Program-made: the position numbers and the translations under genes
Assembly (NCBI RefSeq): GCF_000397065.2
Contig: NZ_KE007306.1
Coordinates: forward strand, 626,744 to 690,743
DNA from: Marinobacter lipolyticus SM19
GTDB lineage: Bacteria; Pseudomonadota; Gammaproteobacteria; Pseudomonadales; Oleiphilaceae
Direction of reading: 5' to 3'
DNA: 64,000 nucleotides
Notes under the pieces: generated by a model
Databases searched by the model: none
Seen by the model: only the letters and a program-made list of their open reading frames with translations
Told to the model about the DNA's origin: nothing
Shown here: one piece after another, positions 9,177 to 18,833 of the stretch
Layout: each line of letters begins with the position of its first letter
Numbering within the stretch: position 1 is the first letter of the stretch

Positions 9177-9875
9177 TCAGCCGTTCAACCCCAGACTCTC
9201 GGCGTCCTGCTGGATACAACGGTCCAGCAACGCCAGGTAGTCCGCCTTGGCTTTTACTTTGGTCTCGCGGTGCGCACGCATGTTGAGCTGCTTGAACTGG
9301 GTGGCCAGTGCCCCTGCCCGCTCAAGCAGTGCATCCTGGGGTACCACCTCATCCAGAAAACCGGCCTCGACGGCGCCTTCCGGGTTGTAGATTTCCGCAT
9401 TCACCACGGAGCGGTAGAAGTGCGCCGGCGCCAGACGATGACGGGCAATCTCGATGCCTGCGTGGTGCATGGTCATGCCGATGGCCACCTCATTCAGGCC
9501 CAGCTTGAACGGCCCTTCAACCCCGATGCGGTGATCCACAGACAACAGGATGAACGCGCCTTTAGCGATCGCGTGACCACTGCAGGCGCCAATCACCGGA
9601 AGGGGGAAGGCTGCCAGGCGGCGCGTCAATGTGGAACCGACCTTCACCAGTGTGGCGGCTTCCTTGGGACCCTTTTGCATCTCTTTCAGGTCGTAGCCAG
9701 CGGAAAATATACCGGGCTGACCGGTCAGGATAACGACGGCCTTGTCCTGTTCCGCCTGATCCAGTGCGCTATTCAGGCCCTCGAATACCTCATGGCTCAA
9801 GACGTTGGCCTTACCATTGGCTATCGTAATCGTGGCAATTCCGTCATTCAGTTCATAACTAACAAGATCGGTCAC
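9177..9875 (-). CDS. Crotonase / enoyl-CoA hydratase-isomerase family
   Basis: Protein of 232 residues in the crotonase superfamily, acting on CoA thioesters. Oxyanion-hole segments are visible (FSAGYDLKEM and ACSGHAIAKGAF). The GTG at 9875 is chosen because AGGAG lies nine bases upstream and homologues begin near this point (VTDLVSYEL); an in-frame ATG at 9947 gives 24 extra unlikely residues. The canonical hydratase glutamates are not obvious, so isomerase, hydrolase or another crotonase reaction is possible. It converges with the SDR/TetR operon and has no evident operon partner. Confidence 0.82.
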   Translation of the reverse strand: MTDLVSYELNDGIATITIANGKANVLSHEVFEGLNSALDQAEQDKAVVILTGQPGIFSAGYDLKEMQKGPKEAATLVKVGSTLTRRLAAFPLPVIGACSGHAIAKGAFILLSVDHRIGVEGPFKLGLNEVAIGMTMHHAGIEIARHRLAPAHFYRSVVNAEIYNPEGAVEAGFLDEVVPQDALLERAGALATQFKQLNMRAHRETKVKAKADYLALLDRCIQQDAESLGLNG

Positions 9876-10018
9876 AGGCCTGTTCTCCTGAAAAGCTGGC
9901 ATTAAAGTGAGTGTTTGGAAACGCAATAGGCACAAAGATCCCAGCACGCCCCTTTCCCGTCAAGTTGTTTACTCGCTACCTCAACGGCCAGGGGCGCGAT
10001 GTGTCACGGGATGTCGGC

Positions 10019-11065
10019 CTAACAGATACGGGGCAGTTGCTCTCCGGAAAGTCGGTCAATCACCCGGCTGGCACCGATCATGCTGGATGCTGTTACCAAT
10101 CCGGCGGCTCCTTGCACGAAATGGCCGATCTCAACCGCCCCCTGGCTCACCGGATACCGCCTGAGAATGTCAGTTGCCCTAGCCACATCCTGCTCGGCCA
10201 CGATGGCGATAAAGCGGCCCTCGTTGGCCACATGCAGGGGATCCAGCCCCAGCAGGTCGCAAAACGCCGATACGTCCTCCCGCACCGGAATATCCACTTC
10301 CCGGATCTCTGCTGCCAGACCGGCACTTTCCGCTACTTCCACCAGTGCACTGGCGAGTCCTCCGCGAGTGAGGTCACGGAGACAGCGAACGTCTATCCCT
10401 TCTTCCAGCAATGCCAGGACCGGCTGTACAACTGAAGCGCAATCGCTCTCAATCGCTGATTCCAGCTCCAGTTTCTCCCGTGCCGTCATCACCGCGACGC
10501 CGTGACGTCCAAGATCGCCACTGAGCAGAATCCGGTCACCGGGCTGTATCCGGGTGGGTTCCACAGGTTTAGGGGCTACCACTTTCCCGACCCCAGCGGT
10601 GTTGATGTACACGCCATCTGCCTTGCCCCGTTCCACTACCTTCAAATCGCCGGTCACTATCTGCACGCCTGCTTCGACAGCTGCGGCCGCCATGGAATCC
10701 ACGACTCGGCGCAACGTGGCCAGAGGAAGACCTTCTTCGAGAATAAAACCGGCGCTCAGGTATTGCGGCCTGGCTCCGCACATGGCGAGGTCGTTGACTG
10801 TGCCATGTACCGCCATGGTTCCGATATCAGAGCCCGGAAAGAACAGCGGCCGTACCACGTATGAGTCCGTCGTGAACGCCATGGCTCCGGGCATCTCCAC
10901 CACCGCGCCGTCGTGCTGTTTTGCCAGCCAGGGGTTATCAAATGCCGGGCGAAAAACATCATCAAGCAACTGCGCCATCGCCCGACCGCCACCACCGTGG
11001 GCCATCTTTACCACATCATGATCATCGTTCAACGGTGGGCATCGATTGTTGCAGCTGTCAGTCAC
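10019..11065 (-). CDS. hypE: Hydrogenase maturation factor HypE
   Basis: HypE dehydrates the carbamoyl group placed on its C-terminal cysteine by HypF, giving thiocyanate that is passed to HypC/HypD to form Fe-CN. The protein ends in PRIC, with the essential cysteine as the last residue. The ATP-binding PurM-like domain shows HGGGGRAM and [12 protein letters not shown]. The GTG at 11065 (348 aa) is preferred: it has GGGAG nine bases upstream and overlaps the hypD stop by eight bases; an ATG at 11110 lies inside hypD. This is the last gene of the hydrogenase operon. Confidence 0.95.
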   Translation of the reverse strand: MTDSCNNRCPPLNDDHDVVKMAHGGGGRAMAQLLDDVFRPAFDNPWLAKQHDGAVVEMPGAMAFTTDSYVVRPLFFPGSDIGTMAVHGTVNDLAMCGARPQYLSAGFILEEGLPLATLRRVVDSMAAAAVEAGVQIVTGDLKVVERGKADGVYINTAGVGKVVAPKPVEPTRIQPGDRILLSGDLGRHGVAVMTAREKLELESAIESDCASVVQPVLALLEEGIDVRCLRDLTRGGLASALVEVAESAGLAAEIREVDIPVREDVSAFCDLLGLDPLHVANEGRFIAIVAEQDVARATDILRRYPVSQGAVEIGHFVQGAAGLVTASSMIGASRVIDRLSGEQLPRIC

Positions 11066-12164
11066 TCGCTTGATCTCCCACCGGTCGGCGATAACGGTAA
11101 TAGGCGGCACAGGCGCCCTCCTCGGACACCATCGTCACCCCAAGCGGACGCTCCGGAGTACAGCGGGTGCCGAAGGCGGGGCATTGGTCAGGGCGGATTT
11201 CGCCCCGCAACACGGCCCCACTGAGGCATTCGCCCTGCGCCTCAGCCTCGCCGTTCACGGTGCCGAAACGGGCTTCTGCATCGAAGGATCTGTAGGCCGG
11301 CGACACCCCCAGCCCACTCTCCGGGATGCCTCCCATGCCCCGCCATTGCCTGGGCACCACCTGGAAGACTGCCTGCATCACATGCCGGGCCATGGCATTA
11401 CCCGGGCGGCGGACGGCGCGGCTGTACTGGTTTTCAACACAGCTCTCACCTCGCTCCAGCTGGCGCACGCAGCGGTACACCCCCTCCAGGATATCCAGGG
11501 GTTCGAAGCCGGTCACGACAATGGGAACACCGTGCTCAAGGGCAATGGGCTCGTAAGCTTCATACCCGGTAATGGTGCAGACGTGGCCCGCGGCCAGAAA
11601 TCCCTGAACCTGATTGCCCGGGCGTTCCAGCAAGGCGCGAATGGCCGGTGGCACCAGCACCTGGGAGACCAGCACCGAGAAATTCTCAAGCCCTGCCCGC
11701 TCGGCCTGATACACCGCCATGGCATTGGCCGGGGCCGTGGTTTCAAATCCGACCGCAAAGAAAACCACCTCATGGCCAGGGTTCTCTCTGGCCACCGTCA
11801 GTGCTTCCAGAGGCGAATACACCACCCGGACATCCGCCCCCCGCGCCCGGGCAGCAGACAGATCCGAATGCGTCCCGGGCACCCGCAGCATATCGCCGAA
11901 GGTGCAGAGAATGACCCCGGGGAGTCCGGCAATTTCCAAAGCCTTGTCAATGTAGGCGATGGGGGTCACACACACCGGGCATCCGGGGCCATGGATCAGG
12001 GAGATTGTGTCCGGCAGCAGCTGATCGATCCCGAAGCGCACGATGGCGTGGGTCTGCCCCCCACAGACTTCCATGAGGGTCCAGGGCCTTGTGGTGATGC
12101 GGGCGATGGCATCCGCATACCCGCGGGCGGCATCTGCAGTGCGGTATTCGTCACGGTACTTCAT
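11058..12164 (-). CDS. hypD: Hydrogenase maturation factor HypD
   Basis: Scaffold protein of 368 residues with a [4Fe-4S] cluster that, with HypC, assembles the Fe(CN)2CO unit. Family motifs include [10 protein letters not shown] (about residues 32-41), [17 protein letters not shown] and [10 protein letters not shown], and the C-terminal region has the cysteine-rich [11 protein letters not shown]. The start ATG overlaps the hypC stop (ATGA). All hallmark residues appear present and the length is normal for the family. Confidence 0.96.
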   Translation of the reverse strand: MKYRDEYRTADAARGYADAIARITTRPWTLMEVCGGQTHAIVRFGIDQLLPDTISLIHGPGCPVCVTPIAYIDKALEIAGLPGVILCTFGDMLRVPGTHSDLSAARARGADVRVVYSPLEALTVARENPGHEVVFFAVGFETTAPANAMAVYQAERAGLENFSVLVSQVLVPPAIRALLERPGNQVQGFLAAGHVCTITGYEAYEPIALEHGVPIVVTGFEPLDILEGVYRCVRQLERGESCVENQYSRAVRRPGNAMARHVMQAVFQVVPRQWRGMGGIPESGLGVSPAYRSFDAEARFGTVNGEAEAQGECLSGAVLRGEIRPDQCPAFGTRCTPERPLGVTMVSEEGACAAYYRYRRPVGDQASD

Positions 12165-12406
12165 TGCGGCTCGTCCGCCTCCTGTTCCAGGGTGCGGAGG
12201 TACTCGAATACACGCTCGGCCTCGCGCGGGTCGACGATGGTAATGGCAAATCCCACATGCACCAGCACATAGTCCTGCTCTTGCACCTCGGGCACGTAGG
12301 CCAGATTGACTGACTTGATAACACCGCCAAAATCGACGCGCCCCTGACGGGTAAGCGGATCCTCGCCATCAATACTGATCAGGCGTCCCGGTACGGCCAA
12401 ACACAT
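12161..12406 (-). CDS. hypC: Hydrogenase maturation chaperone HypC
   Basis: Small chaperone (81 aa) that binds the Fe unit and the large-subunit precursor. The start at 12406 gives [10 protein letters not shown], placing the essential cysteine at position 2, as the family requires; the upstream in-frame ATG at 12424 would bury it. The start lies 28 bases inside the end of hypF. The tail ([12 protein letters not shown]) is normal. Partner is the hydA-encoded large subunit. Confidence 0.95.
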   Translation of the reverse strand: MCLAVPGRLISIDGEDPLTRQGRVDFGGVIKSVNLAYVPEVQEQDYVLVHVGFAITIVDPREAERVFEYLRTLEQEADEPQ

Positions 12407-14724
12407 GCCCCCTCCCTGCCCCAAAGCGCTCTGCTTGCCCAGGCCAACTGACCCAGCGCCAGCCCGCCATCATTAGGCGGTATCCGGCACGGCCAGAACA
12501 CCTGGAATCCGGCGCCCTCAAGGGCTGTTATGGTCGACTCCAGCAGGCAGGCGTTCTGGAAACACCCGCCAGCCAGCACAACTCTCGACAGTTTAGCCTG
12601 TCTGGCCACCGCCACAATGACGTTGACCAGCCCCTGGTGAAAGGCGGCAGATATCCCGGACACTGGTCGGCCACGCCGGACGTCGTCCAACAGCGCATGA
12701 ATCGCCGGCGCCCAATCCACCTGCCAGGGGCGGCCTGCCTCCGGTGCCGACAGCTCGAACGGATAGGGCGATGCCCAGTAATTGCGACCACGGGCCGCCT
12801 CCAGCTCGCCCGCCGCCTGCCCCTCGTAACTCGCCTGCTGGCAAATGCCAGACAAGGCCGCCACCGCGTCAAACAGTCGCCCCACACTTGAGGTTTCCGG
12901 CGCGTTCAGGCCGGCACTGAGCGACTGGATCAAGAGCTTTCGTTCCGTCAGGGTAAAACTGCTTACCGGCGCCAGTTCCTCACATTCCATGACCTGATCA
13001 CCCAGTAACGCGTATAACAGCCCCAGGGCCGAACGCCGGGGTTCTCCCATGGCCGCCTCGCCACCCGGCAGGCGGAACTGCCGCAGATGTGCCACGCGCT
13101 CGTATCCCTGTGAGTCCAGGCGCAGGAACTCCCCGCCCCACAGAGTGTTATCGTCGCCAAGCCCACTGCCGTCCCACGCCACTCCAAGCACCGGCTCACT
13201 GATCCCATGTTCAGCCATCACCGCGGCAATGTGCCCAACATGGTGCTGGACCGCACACGGCACATTACCTCGGTCCTGTGCGTAGCGTGTTGTGAAGTAA
13301 TCCGGATGGGCATCGTGGACCCAGCACTGGGGCTCAGTTGCGAACAGTGTCTGCAGGCCGTCCACCGTAAGGACAAAACCATCACGCCCCAGGGCACTGT
13401 TCATATCACCCAGATGCTGGCTCAGTACCACCCCGGAGCCGGTACTCAGGGCCACGGTGGATTTGAGATGGCCACCGGTCGCCGCCCACCCGACTGGTAC
13501 AGGCCGGGGGAGGCTCAGATTCGGCGAATAGCCGCGGGCCCGCCGGAGTATCTGGGGCTGCCCTGCCAACACGCGAATGACGGAATCATCCAGCGGTCGC
13601 AGAATCGGGCGGTCGTGTACCAGAAATCCATCGGCAATCGCGCCCAGGCGGGCATAGGCTTCCTGGTTATCGATGGCAATCGGTTCGCCACTCAGGTTGC
13701 CACTGGTCGCGACCACCGGAAACCCCAGATCGCCGAGCAGTAGCTCATGTAGCGGCGTGCAGGGTAGCATCACACCGAGATCCGCCCTGCCTGGCGCCAG
13801 GTTGGCGGCCAGATGATAGTCAGGCGTACGGAGCAGCACTATGGGCCGCTCCGGACCCGTGAGCAGCTGGCTTTCCGATGCAGAGACCGGGCACACCTGC
13901 TGCAATGACGCCAACGAATCGAACATGACCGCCAGGGGCTTTCGTGGCCGGTGCTTTCGTTCGCGCAGGGTCTGAACCACGCGAGTGCTGCGAGCATCAG
14001 CCAACAGCTGGAACCCGCCCAGCCCCTTGAGCGCGATGATGTCACCCTTTGCCAGACGGCGGACCGCTTCGGACACGGCGGCCTCATCCTCTGCCAGCAC
14101 CGTGCCATCAGGCTGACAAAAGGCGACACGGGGACCGCAGTCCGGGCAGGCATTGGGCTCGGCATGAAAGCGCCGACTGGCTGGATCGTGATACTCCGCC
14201 AGACAATGGGAACACATTTGAAAATACCTCATCGCCGTTCGGGCACGGTCATAAGGCAACCCCTCGATCAGACTGTAGCGGGGACCGCAATCCGTGCAAT
14301 TGATAAAGGGGTATCGGTAACGCCGGTTGCCGGGATCGTGCAGTTCCTCGATGCACTGACGACAGGGAGCGAGATCCACAGGTAACCGTGTAGCAGCAGT
14401 GCCCTGCTCCTGACTCTCGCACACGCGGAACTCTCTACCCGCTTCCAACCCCGTGGACCGGGCTATCGGTTCCGCGCACACTGCCTCCACGCGAGCATTG
14501 ACCGGGGCTTGCTGTTTCAGCCCGGACACCAGATTCTGCAGCGCCTCCGGGTGTCCCTCAGCCTCTACAACCACGCCCTCCGGGGTGTTACTCACCCACC
14601 CGGACAGCCCCAGCCCCGTCGCCAGTCGATAGACAAACGGTCGAAATCCCACACCCTGTACCAGGCCATGAATCTGGACACGCCAACGCACTGGCGCGGC
14701 TTCGACCCGGCAGCCGTCAGTCAT
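12379..14724 (-). CDS. hypF: Carbamoyltransferase HypF
   Basis: Large maturation enzyme of 781 residues that converts carbamoyl phosphate to carbamoyl adenylate and transfers it to HypE. Domains in order: acylphosphatase (VQIHGLVQGVGFRPF, about 15-30), a double zinc finger with four Cx2C pairs (CRQC, CTDC, CSHC, CPDC), YrdC-like (about 210-390) and Kae1-like (VQHHVGHIAAVM and the C-terminal GGCFQNACL). Start overlaps the hypA stop by four bases. Complete and apparently functional. Confidence 0.96.
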   Translation of the reverse strand: MTDGCRVEAAPVRWRVQIHGLVQGVGFRPFVYRLATGLGLSGWVSNTPEGVVVEAEGHPEALQNLVSGLKQQAPVNARVEAVCAEPIARSTGLEAGREFRVCESQEQGTAATRLPVDLAPCRQCIEELHDPGNRRYRYPFINCTDCGPRYSLIEGLPYDRARTAMRYFQMCSHCLAEYHDPASRRFHAEPNACPDCGPRVAFCQPDGTVLAEDEAAVSEAVRRLAKGDIIALKGLGGFQLLADARSTRVVQTLRERKHRPRKPLAVMFDSLASLQQVCPVSASESQLLTGPERPIVLLRTPDYHLAANLAPGRADLGVMLPCTPLHELLLGDLGFPVVATSGNLSGEPIAIDNQEAYARLGAIADGFLVHDRPILRPLDDSVIRVLAGQPQILRRARGYSPNLSLPRPVPVGWAATGGHLKSTVALSTGSGVVLSQHLGDMNSALGRDGFVLTVDGLQTLFATEPQCWVHDAHPDYFTTRYAQDRGNVPCAVQHHVGHIAAVMAEHGISEPVLGVAWDGSGLGDDNTLWGGEFLRLDSQGYERVAHLRQFRLPGGEAAMGEPRRSALGLLYALLGDQVMECEELAPVSSFTLTERKLLIQSLSAGLNAPETSSVGRLFDAVAALSGICQQASYEGQAAGELEAARGRNYWASPYPFELSAPEAGRPWQVDWAPAIHALLDDVRRGRPVSGISAAFHQGLVNVIVAVARQAKLSRVVLAGGCFQNACLLESTITALEGAGFQVFWPCRIPPNDGGLALGQLAWASRALWGREGACVWPYRDA

Positions 14725-15008
14725 GGGCCGGCCTCATCCTCCGTCTCCAGCTCCAGCTCCAGACTCTGTAACAGGACATCCTGGGCCTGGGGATGGTTGA
14801 TGTCGTCGGACGTTTCAATCCTGAGATGGGCCTGCTCAGCGCAGGTTCCCGCTGCCTCCTGACGGAAGTGATCGGTGAAATGCTCCGGGGACATATGACA
14901 CAGCGCACCCAGCCATACTGCCACTTCCACGACCCGTTCGGCGTTCTCGTCCGCGCACACCGTTTCGACCCGGTGAATCAGATTCTTGACCAGTGCCGTT
15001 TCATGCAT
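14721..15008 (-). CDS. hypA: HypA-like nickel chaperone lacking the zinc domain
   Basis: 94 residues starting [10 protein letters not shown], with the nickel-binding Met1-His2-Glu3 of HypA. The normal protein (about 113 aa) carries a zinc ribbon with two CxxC pairs; here only three isolated cysteines exist (in ETVCAD, GALCHM, GTCAEQ) and the region after LRIET is short and acidic with no CxxC. Nickel delivery without the zinc module is therefore expected. The start overlaps the protease stop by eight bases; the ATG at 15035 is upstream inside that gene and is less likely. hypB is not in the operon. Confidence 0.85.
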   Translation of the reverse strand: MHETALVKNLIHRVETVCADENAERVVEVAVWLGALCHMSPEHFTDHFRQEAAGTCAEQAHLRIETSDDINHPQAQDVLLQSLELELETEDEAGP

Positions 15009-15480
15009 GACCACTCTCCTGTCTGATCCTGTCAATCACTGCCTGAGTCACCCGGGGCAGCGTGTCCGCCACCGGTGGTGACAGCCCTTCACCGGCTTCG
15101 AAGCTGGTTGCCTCCACTGCAAACACCCGGCATACCGAAGGCAGCGCATCAAGCGCTCGGGCCAACTCAATTGCTTCCGATAGCCCCAGCGCATGGGACG
15201 AAAACGCGCCCCCCAAAGCTGGCAACGGTGAAGTGCTGGCGTCGAATTCCCGAGAGCTGCCCGGATCAAGCCCCATGACGGCGGCGTCGACCAGGTACAC
15301 CGCGTCAGCGCCACTGATCAGGTCCACGAGCCCGGCCACTTCGCCACTGTGCTCAACCGCGCTGACGGTTGCCGGCAATCGATCACGAAGGGCGTCCACC
15401 ACCAGCGGGCCAAGAGCATCGTCCCCCCGGTCCCGGTTGCCGATACCGATAACCCTGATGGGACCAGAGACATCACTCAT
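15001..15480 (-). CDS. NiFe hydrogenase C-terminal endopeptidase (HybD/HycI family)
   Basis: Maturation protease of 159 residues that removes the C-terminal peptide of the large subunit after nickel insertion. Nickel-recognition residues match the family: Asp in [13 protein letters not shown], Asp in YLVDAAV and His in [11 protein letters not shown]. The start at 15480 overlaps the hydA stop by eight bases. The predicted target is the hydA tail, cut after the His of DPCISCATH to release nine residues. Confidence 0.9.
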   Translation of the reverse strand: MSDVSGPIRVIGIGNRDRGDDALGPLVVDALRDRLPATVSAVEHSGEVAGLVDLISGADAVYLVDAAVMGLDPGSSREFDASTSPLPALGGAFSSHALGLSEAIELARALDALPSVCRVFAVEATSFEAGEGLSPPVADTLPRVTQAVIDRIRQESGHA

Positions 15481-16762
15481 GGCGGACATCCAGCTTGAGA
15501 AAATGCGTTGCACAGGAGATGCAGGGATCGTAGTTGCGGATGGTCTGCTCACAACGTTCGCGGAGGGTGTCGGCCGGCAAATCGAGCCAGCCACCCACCA
15601 GGTCTTTCAGGTCGGCCTCGATGCTCGGCTGGTTCTGCGCCGTGGGTGGCACAATCTGCGCCTCAAGGATGCCGCCGTTCTCATCGAGCCGGTAACGGTG
15701 AAACAGCAGTCCCCGCGGGGCCTCGGTGCACCCGCCCCCCTCCGAGGCCTTCGGCTCGGCCGTCTCGAACGGCCGTTCCGGTTCCTGGTATTCGTCGATG
15801 ATGCGCAGGGCCTCATCGCAGGCATACACCACCTCGACGCTGCGCACCACAATGCTCTGAAACGGGTTGGTGCAGGTCACACCCAGACCGGCTTCTTTGG
15901 CCGCCTCCCGGGCCAGGTATGAGAGCTGGTCGTAATTAAGGCTGTAGCGCGCCAGGGGGCCGACCAGATAGCAATCATGCTCGCGCAGGTGCGAGTGCAG
16001 CGCCGTGGAGCGTAGCACGTGGGACTCCACAAAGTGGCGATTGTAGTCCTCGACAGCGATATCCAGCCCACGATTGGAAATAATACGCCCGGTATTCATG
16101 GCGTACTCATCCGGATGGTGCAGCGCAACCAGATGGTAGTCCCGCTCGGCTTCCGGCATGTACAGCCCGGCGGTCCAGCGCACAGTTGCCAGCGCGTCCT
16201 CTCGGGCCTGTTTCAGGGTTTCTGCCAGCGGTTCCAGTTCCTTGCGGGTCGGCGTTCGGTAGAATCCCCCCACCCGCACATTGATGGGATGAATTTCCCG
16301 ACCGCCCAACAGGCTCATGATGGCATTACCCGCTTTTTTCAGGGACAGCCCCCGTTTGACGATGTCGGGGTGATCCCTCGCCATATCCACCGCCCCGGCG
16401 TACCCCAGGAAATCGGGGGCATGCAGCATGTAAATGTGGAGAGCGTGGCTTTCGATCCATTCGCCACAGTACAACAATCGCCGCAATGCCCGCAGCTGGC
16501 CTTCCACCTCAATGCCGAGCGCGTTCTCCATCGCATGAACAGCGCTCATCTGGTAGGCCACCGGACAGATACCACAGATGCGGGCAGTTACATCGGGCGC
16601 CTCCGCATAGTCGCGCCCGCGCAGAAACGCCTCGAAAAAGCGCGGCGGCTCGAAAATACGCAACTCCGCCTTGCTGACCTGGCCGTTCCGGATCGTCACG
16701 TTTAAGGCGCCCTCGCCCTCGACCCGCGCCAGGTAATCCACCTTGATGGTTTTACGGCTCAT
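15473..16762 (-). CDS. hydA: Group 3b NiFe hydrogenase large (alpha) subunit
   Basis: Catalytic subunit (429 aa) of a cytoplasmic, NADP-linked bidirectional hydrogenase (sulfhydrogenase type). The four nickel-ligand cysteines are in [10 protein letters not shown] (near residue 60) and DPCISCATH at the C terminus; nine residues follow as the cleavable peptide. The start at 16762 (MSRKTIKV) has GAGGAGAG upstream and overlaps hydD by 11 bases; the ATG at 16864 is in hydD. Assignment to group 3b rests on the gene set (hydB, hydG, hydD, hydA) and overall sequence pattern. Confidence 0.94.
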   Translation of the reverse strand: MSRKTIKVDYLARVEGEGALNVTIRNGQVSKAELRIFEPPRFFEAFLRGRDYAEAPDVTARICGICPVAYQMSAVHAMENALGIEVEGQLRALRRLLYCGEWIESHALHIYMLHAPDFLGYAGAVDMARDHPDIVKRGLSLKKAGNAIMSLLGGREIHPINVRVGGFYRTPTRKELEPLAETLKQAREDALATVRWTAGLYMPEAERDYHLVALHHPDEYAMNTGRIISNRGLDIAVEDYNRHFVESHVLRSTALHSHLREHDCYLVGPLARYSLNYDQLSYLAREAAKEAGLGVTCTNPFQSIVVRSVEVVYACDEALRIIDEYQEPERPFETAEPKASEGGGCTEAPRGLLFHRYRLDENGGILEAQIVPPTAQNQPSIEADLKDLVGGWLDLPADTLRERCEQTIRNYDPCISCATHFLKLDVRHE

Positions 16763-17534
16763 GACGTTCGCTCTCCTCACGGAACGGCCCGGCCCAGGCG
16801 TTGAACGTCCGGTAAAAGCGCAACCGTTCCGCCCGGCCCATGCCCAGTTGATCCAGGCGCTCACTCAGAGCAGGCGCGTTGGGGTTTTCCTTGGGCCCAT
16901 AACAACCGTAGCACCCCCGATTATAGGACGGACACAGGGCGTTGCAGCCGCTGTGGGTCATCGGCCCCAGGCAGGGCGTTCCATGAGCCACCATGACGCA
17001 GACGTTGCCCCTGAGCTTACAATCCAGACAGACGCTATGGGCCGGCGTGACCGGTCGCCGTCCGCACAGGTACGCCGACACCACCTCCAGTAACTGCTGT
17101 TTGCTGATGGGGCAGCCTCGCAGTTCGAAATCCACCGGCACATGATCGGCAATGGGTGTGGAGGTGGACAATGTCTCAATGTACTCGGGGTGCGCATAGA
17201 CAGCCGCCATAAAATCGTCAATATCGGCGAAATTACGCAACGCCTGAATACCGCCGGCGGTGGCACAGGCCCCGATGGTCACCAGCGTTCGCGAGCGTCG
17301 ACGCACATCCTGAATACGCTCGGCGTCGTGGAGCGTGGTGATGGAGCCTTCCACCAGGGACAGATCGTACGTGCCACGGACACTGCCACGGGTGGCTTCC
17401 GGGAAATAGGCAATATCGACCGCCCCGGCGACCTGAAGCAATTCATCCTCACAATCCAGCAACGTCAGCTGGCAGCCATCGCACGAAGCAAACTTCCAGA
17501 CACCGAGGCGTGGCTTGTGATCGGAGCGCGCCAT
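16752..17534 (-). CDS. hydD: Group 3b NiFe hydrogenase small (delta) subunit
   Basis: Electron-transfer subunit of 260 residues. The proximal cluster motif CDGCQ is near residues 18-22, with further cysteines in IGACATAGG and LRGCPISK. The C-terminal half has a cysteine-rich stretch ([36 protein letters not shown]) for the medial and distal iron-sulfur clusters. There is no Tat signal, so the enzyme is cytoplasmic. It lies one base after hydG. Confidence 0.94.
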   Translation of the reverse strand: MARSDHKPRLGVWKFASCDGCQLTLLDCEDELLQVAGAVDIAYFPEATRGSVRGTYDLSLVEGSITTLHDAERIQDVRRRSRTLVTIGACATAGGIQALRNFADIDDFMAAVYAHPEYIETLSTSTPIADHVPVDFELRGCPISKQQLLEVVSAYLCGRRPVTPAHSVCLDCKLRGNVCVMVAHGTPCLGPMTHSGCNALCPSYNRGCYGCYGPKENPNAPALSERLDQLGMGRAERLRFYRTFNAWAGPFREESERHEP

Positions 17535-17535
17535 A

Positions 17536-18366
17536 TCAAAACTCCTTGAGGCTCAGTAATCCGCGGAGCCGGTCAAACGACAGCACCGGACCGTCTTTAC
17601 AGACAAAGGTCGATCCGAACTGGCAATGACCACAATGTCCGAGCGCGCATTTCATATTTCGTTCCATGGACAGGTAAATGGACTCGTCCTCAACACCGGC
17701 ATCCCGCAATGCATTGACCGTGAAACGCATCATGACTTCCGGCCCGCACACCATGGCCACGGTGTCTTCAGGGTCAAAATCCAGCGATGGCACCAGCGAA
17801 GGAACCACGCCAATCTTGCCCAGCCAGTCACCACCGGCATGGTCCACCGTAATATGAACTTCAACGTCCGGACGTTTGTTCCATTCCTCCAGTTGCCCGG
17901 CATAGAGGATATCCTCGGGACTGCGTGTGCCGTATAGCAGGATCACCCGGCCGTACCTCTCCCGATGGCGCAACACGTGATAGATAGCCGGTCGCAAGGG
18001 GGCCAGCCCTAACCCACCAGCCACGATCAGCAGATCCGCGCCCTCGCCTGCCGTCATCGGCCAGCCGACACCAAATGGACCACGCAGGCCAACCGCATCC
18101 ATCGGTTTCAAAGCCGCCAGCTTGTTGGAGACCGGCCCCACCGCCCGCACTGTATGGATCAGAGTCTCTGTCTGTCCGGCATCACCGCTCAGACTGATGG
18201 GCACTTCCCCCACACCGAACATATAGAGCATGTTGAACTGCCCCGGTAAAAAGGGGCGACGACCGGCCCCACCGGGCTCCAGCTCCAACGTCCAGGTAGT
18301 CTCCAGTTCTTGCTGTTTACGCAGAACACGAACCGGCTCGGGCACCATGAAGTCATCTGAAATCAC
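17536..18366 (-). CDS. hydG: Hydrogenase FAD/NAD(P)-binding (gamma) subunit
   Basis: Diaphorase subunit of 276 residues resembling sulfhydrogenase gamma and anaerobic sulfite reductase B. An FAD domain occupies about residues 8-105 (PGQFNMLYM), an NAD(P) domain about 110-235 ([22 protein letters not shown]), and the C terminus has a [2Fe-2S] site with cysteines in [12 protein letters not shown] and FVCKDG. It passes electrons between NADPH and the hydA/hydD core. The start overlaps the stop of the CRP-fold gene by four bases. Confidence 0.93.
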   Translation of the reverse strand: MISDDFMVPEPVRVLRKQQELETTWTLELEPGGAGRRPFLPGQFNMLYMFGVGEVPISLSGDAGQTETLIHTVRAVGPVSNKLAALKPMDAVGLRGPFGVGWPMTAGEGADLLIVAGGLGLAPLRPAIYHVLRHRERYGRVILLYGTRSPEDILYAGQLEEWNKRPDVEVHITVDHAGGDWLGKIGVVPSLVPSLDFDPEDTVAMVCGPEVMMRFTVNALRDAGVEDESIYLSMERNMKCALGHCGHCQFGSTFVCKDGPVLSFDRLRGLLSLKEF

Positions 18367-18833
18367 TCGGGCTGCTCCGGCGTACCATAAACGTCCAGAA
18401 TCTGCATTTGTGTCGCGTGCAGCCGGCTGGTCAGAATCGGCAGCAGGCGCTTCATAACGTCGTAGCCCAGAACCGGGTCGTCATCACACTTCTTCCTCAG
18501 ACAGTGCGCGTCCATAGCAATGGCACGGGTCAGCGTGATGGCGCGGGCATCGTAGGCCCAATGATAGGGTGGCAGAACCCAGGATACTCCCACCAGATCA
18601 CCGTCATGGAGAGTCTGAAAACGCACCGACGGTTTTCCCGGCACCGCGATTTCCAGCGCCACCTGGCCAAAGCGGATCAGATAGAGGTAATCGGCGTCTC
18701 CGCCTTCGTGAAACAGGTATTCACCCGGGTTGAACCGGACATTGCGGGCGCAGCCGCAGACCAGATCACAGAACTCGCCGTCCAAACCGTGAAAGAACGG
18801 ATGCTCGCAGACGATCTGGGCAATGTTTTTCAT
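18363..18833 (-). CDS. CRP-fold (cyclic-nucleotide-binding-like) protein with N-terminal cysteines
   Basis: Protein of 156 residues made of one CRP-type effector domain (FNPGEYLFHEGGDADYLYLI, jelly-roll core to about residue 125) plus a helical tail, with no helix-turn-helix. The usual phosphate-binding cassette (GE...R-x-A) is not recognisable; instead VSWVLPPYHWAYDARA occupies that place. Cysteines 9, 22, 26 and 28 cluster at the N terminus and two more lie near 111-116. Four-base ATGA overlaps on both sides place it firmly inside the hydrogenase operon. It may be a redox or ligand-sensing accessory subunit (inference); cAMP binding is doubtful. Confidence 0.85.
   Translation of the reverse strand: MKNIAQIVCEHPFFHGLDGEFCDLVCGCARNVRFNPGEYLFHEGGDADYLYLIRFGQVALEIAVPGKPSVRFQTLHDGDLVGVSWVLPPYHWAYDARAITLTRAIAMDAHCLRKKCDDDPVLGYDVMKRLLPILTSRLHATQMQILDVYGTPEQPE

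Noticed and set aside
11046..12272. 408-residue plus-strand frame opposite hypD
   Set aside because: Antisense shadow; no recognisable domain.
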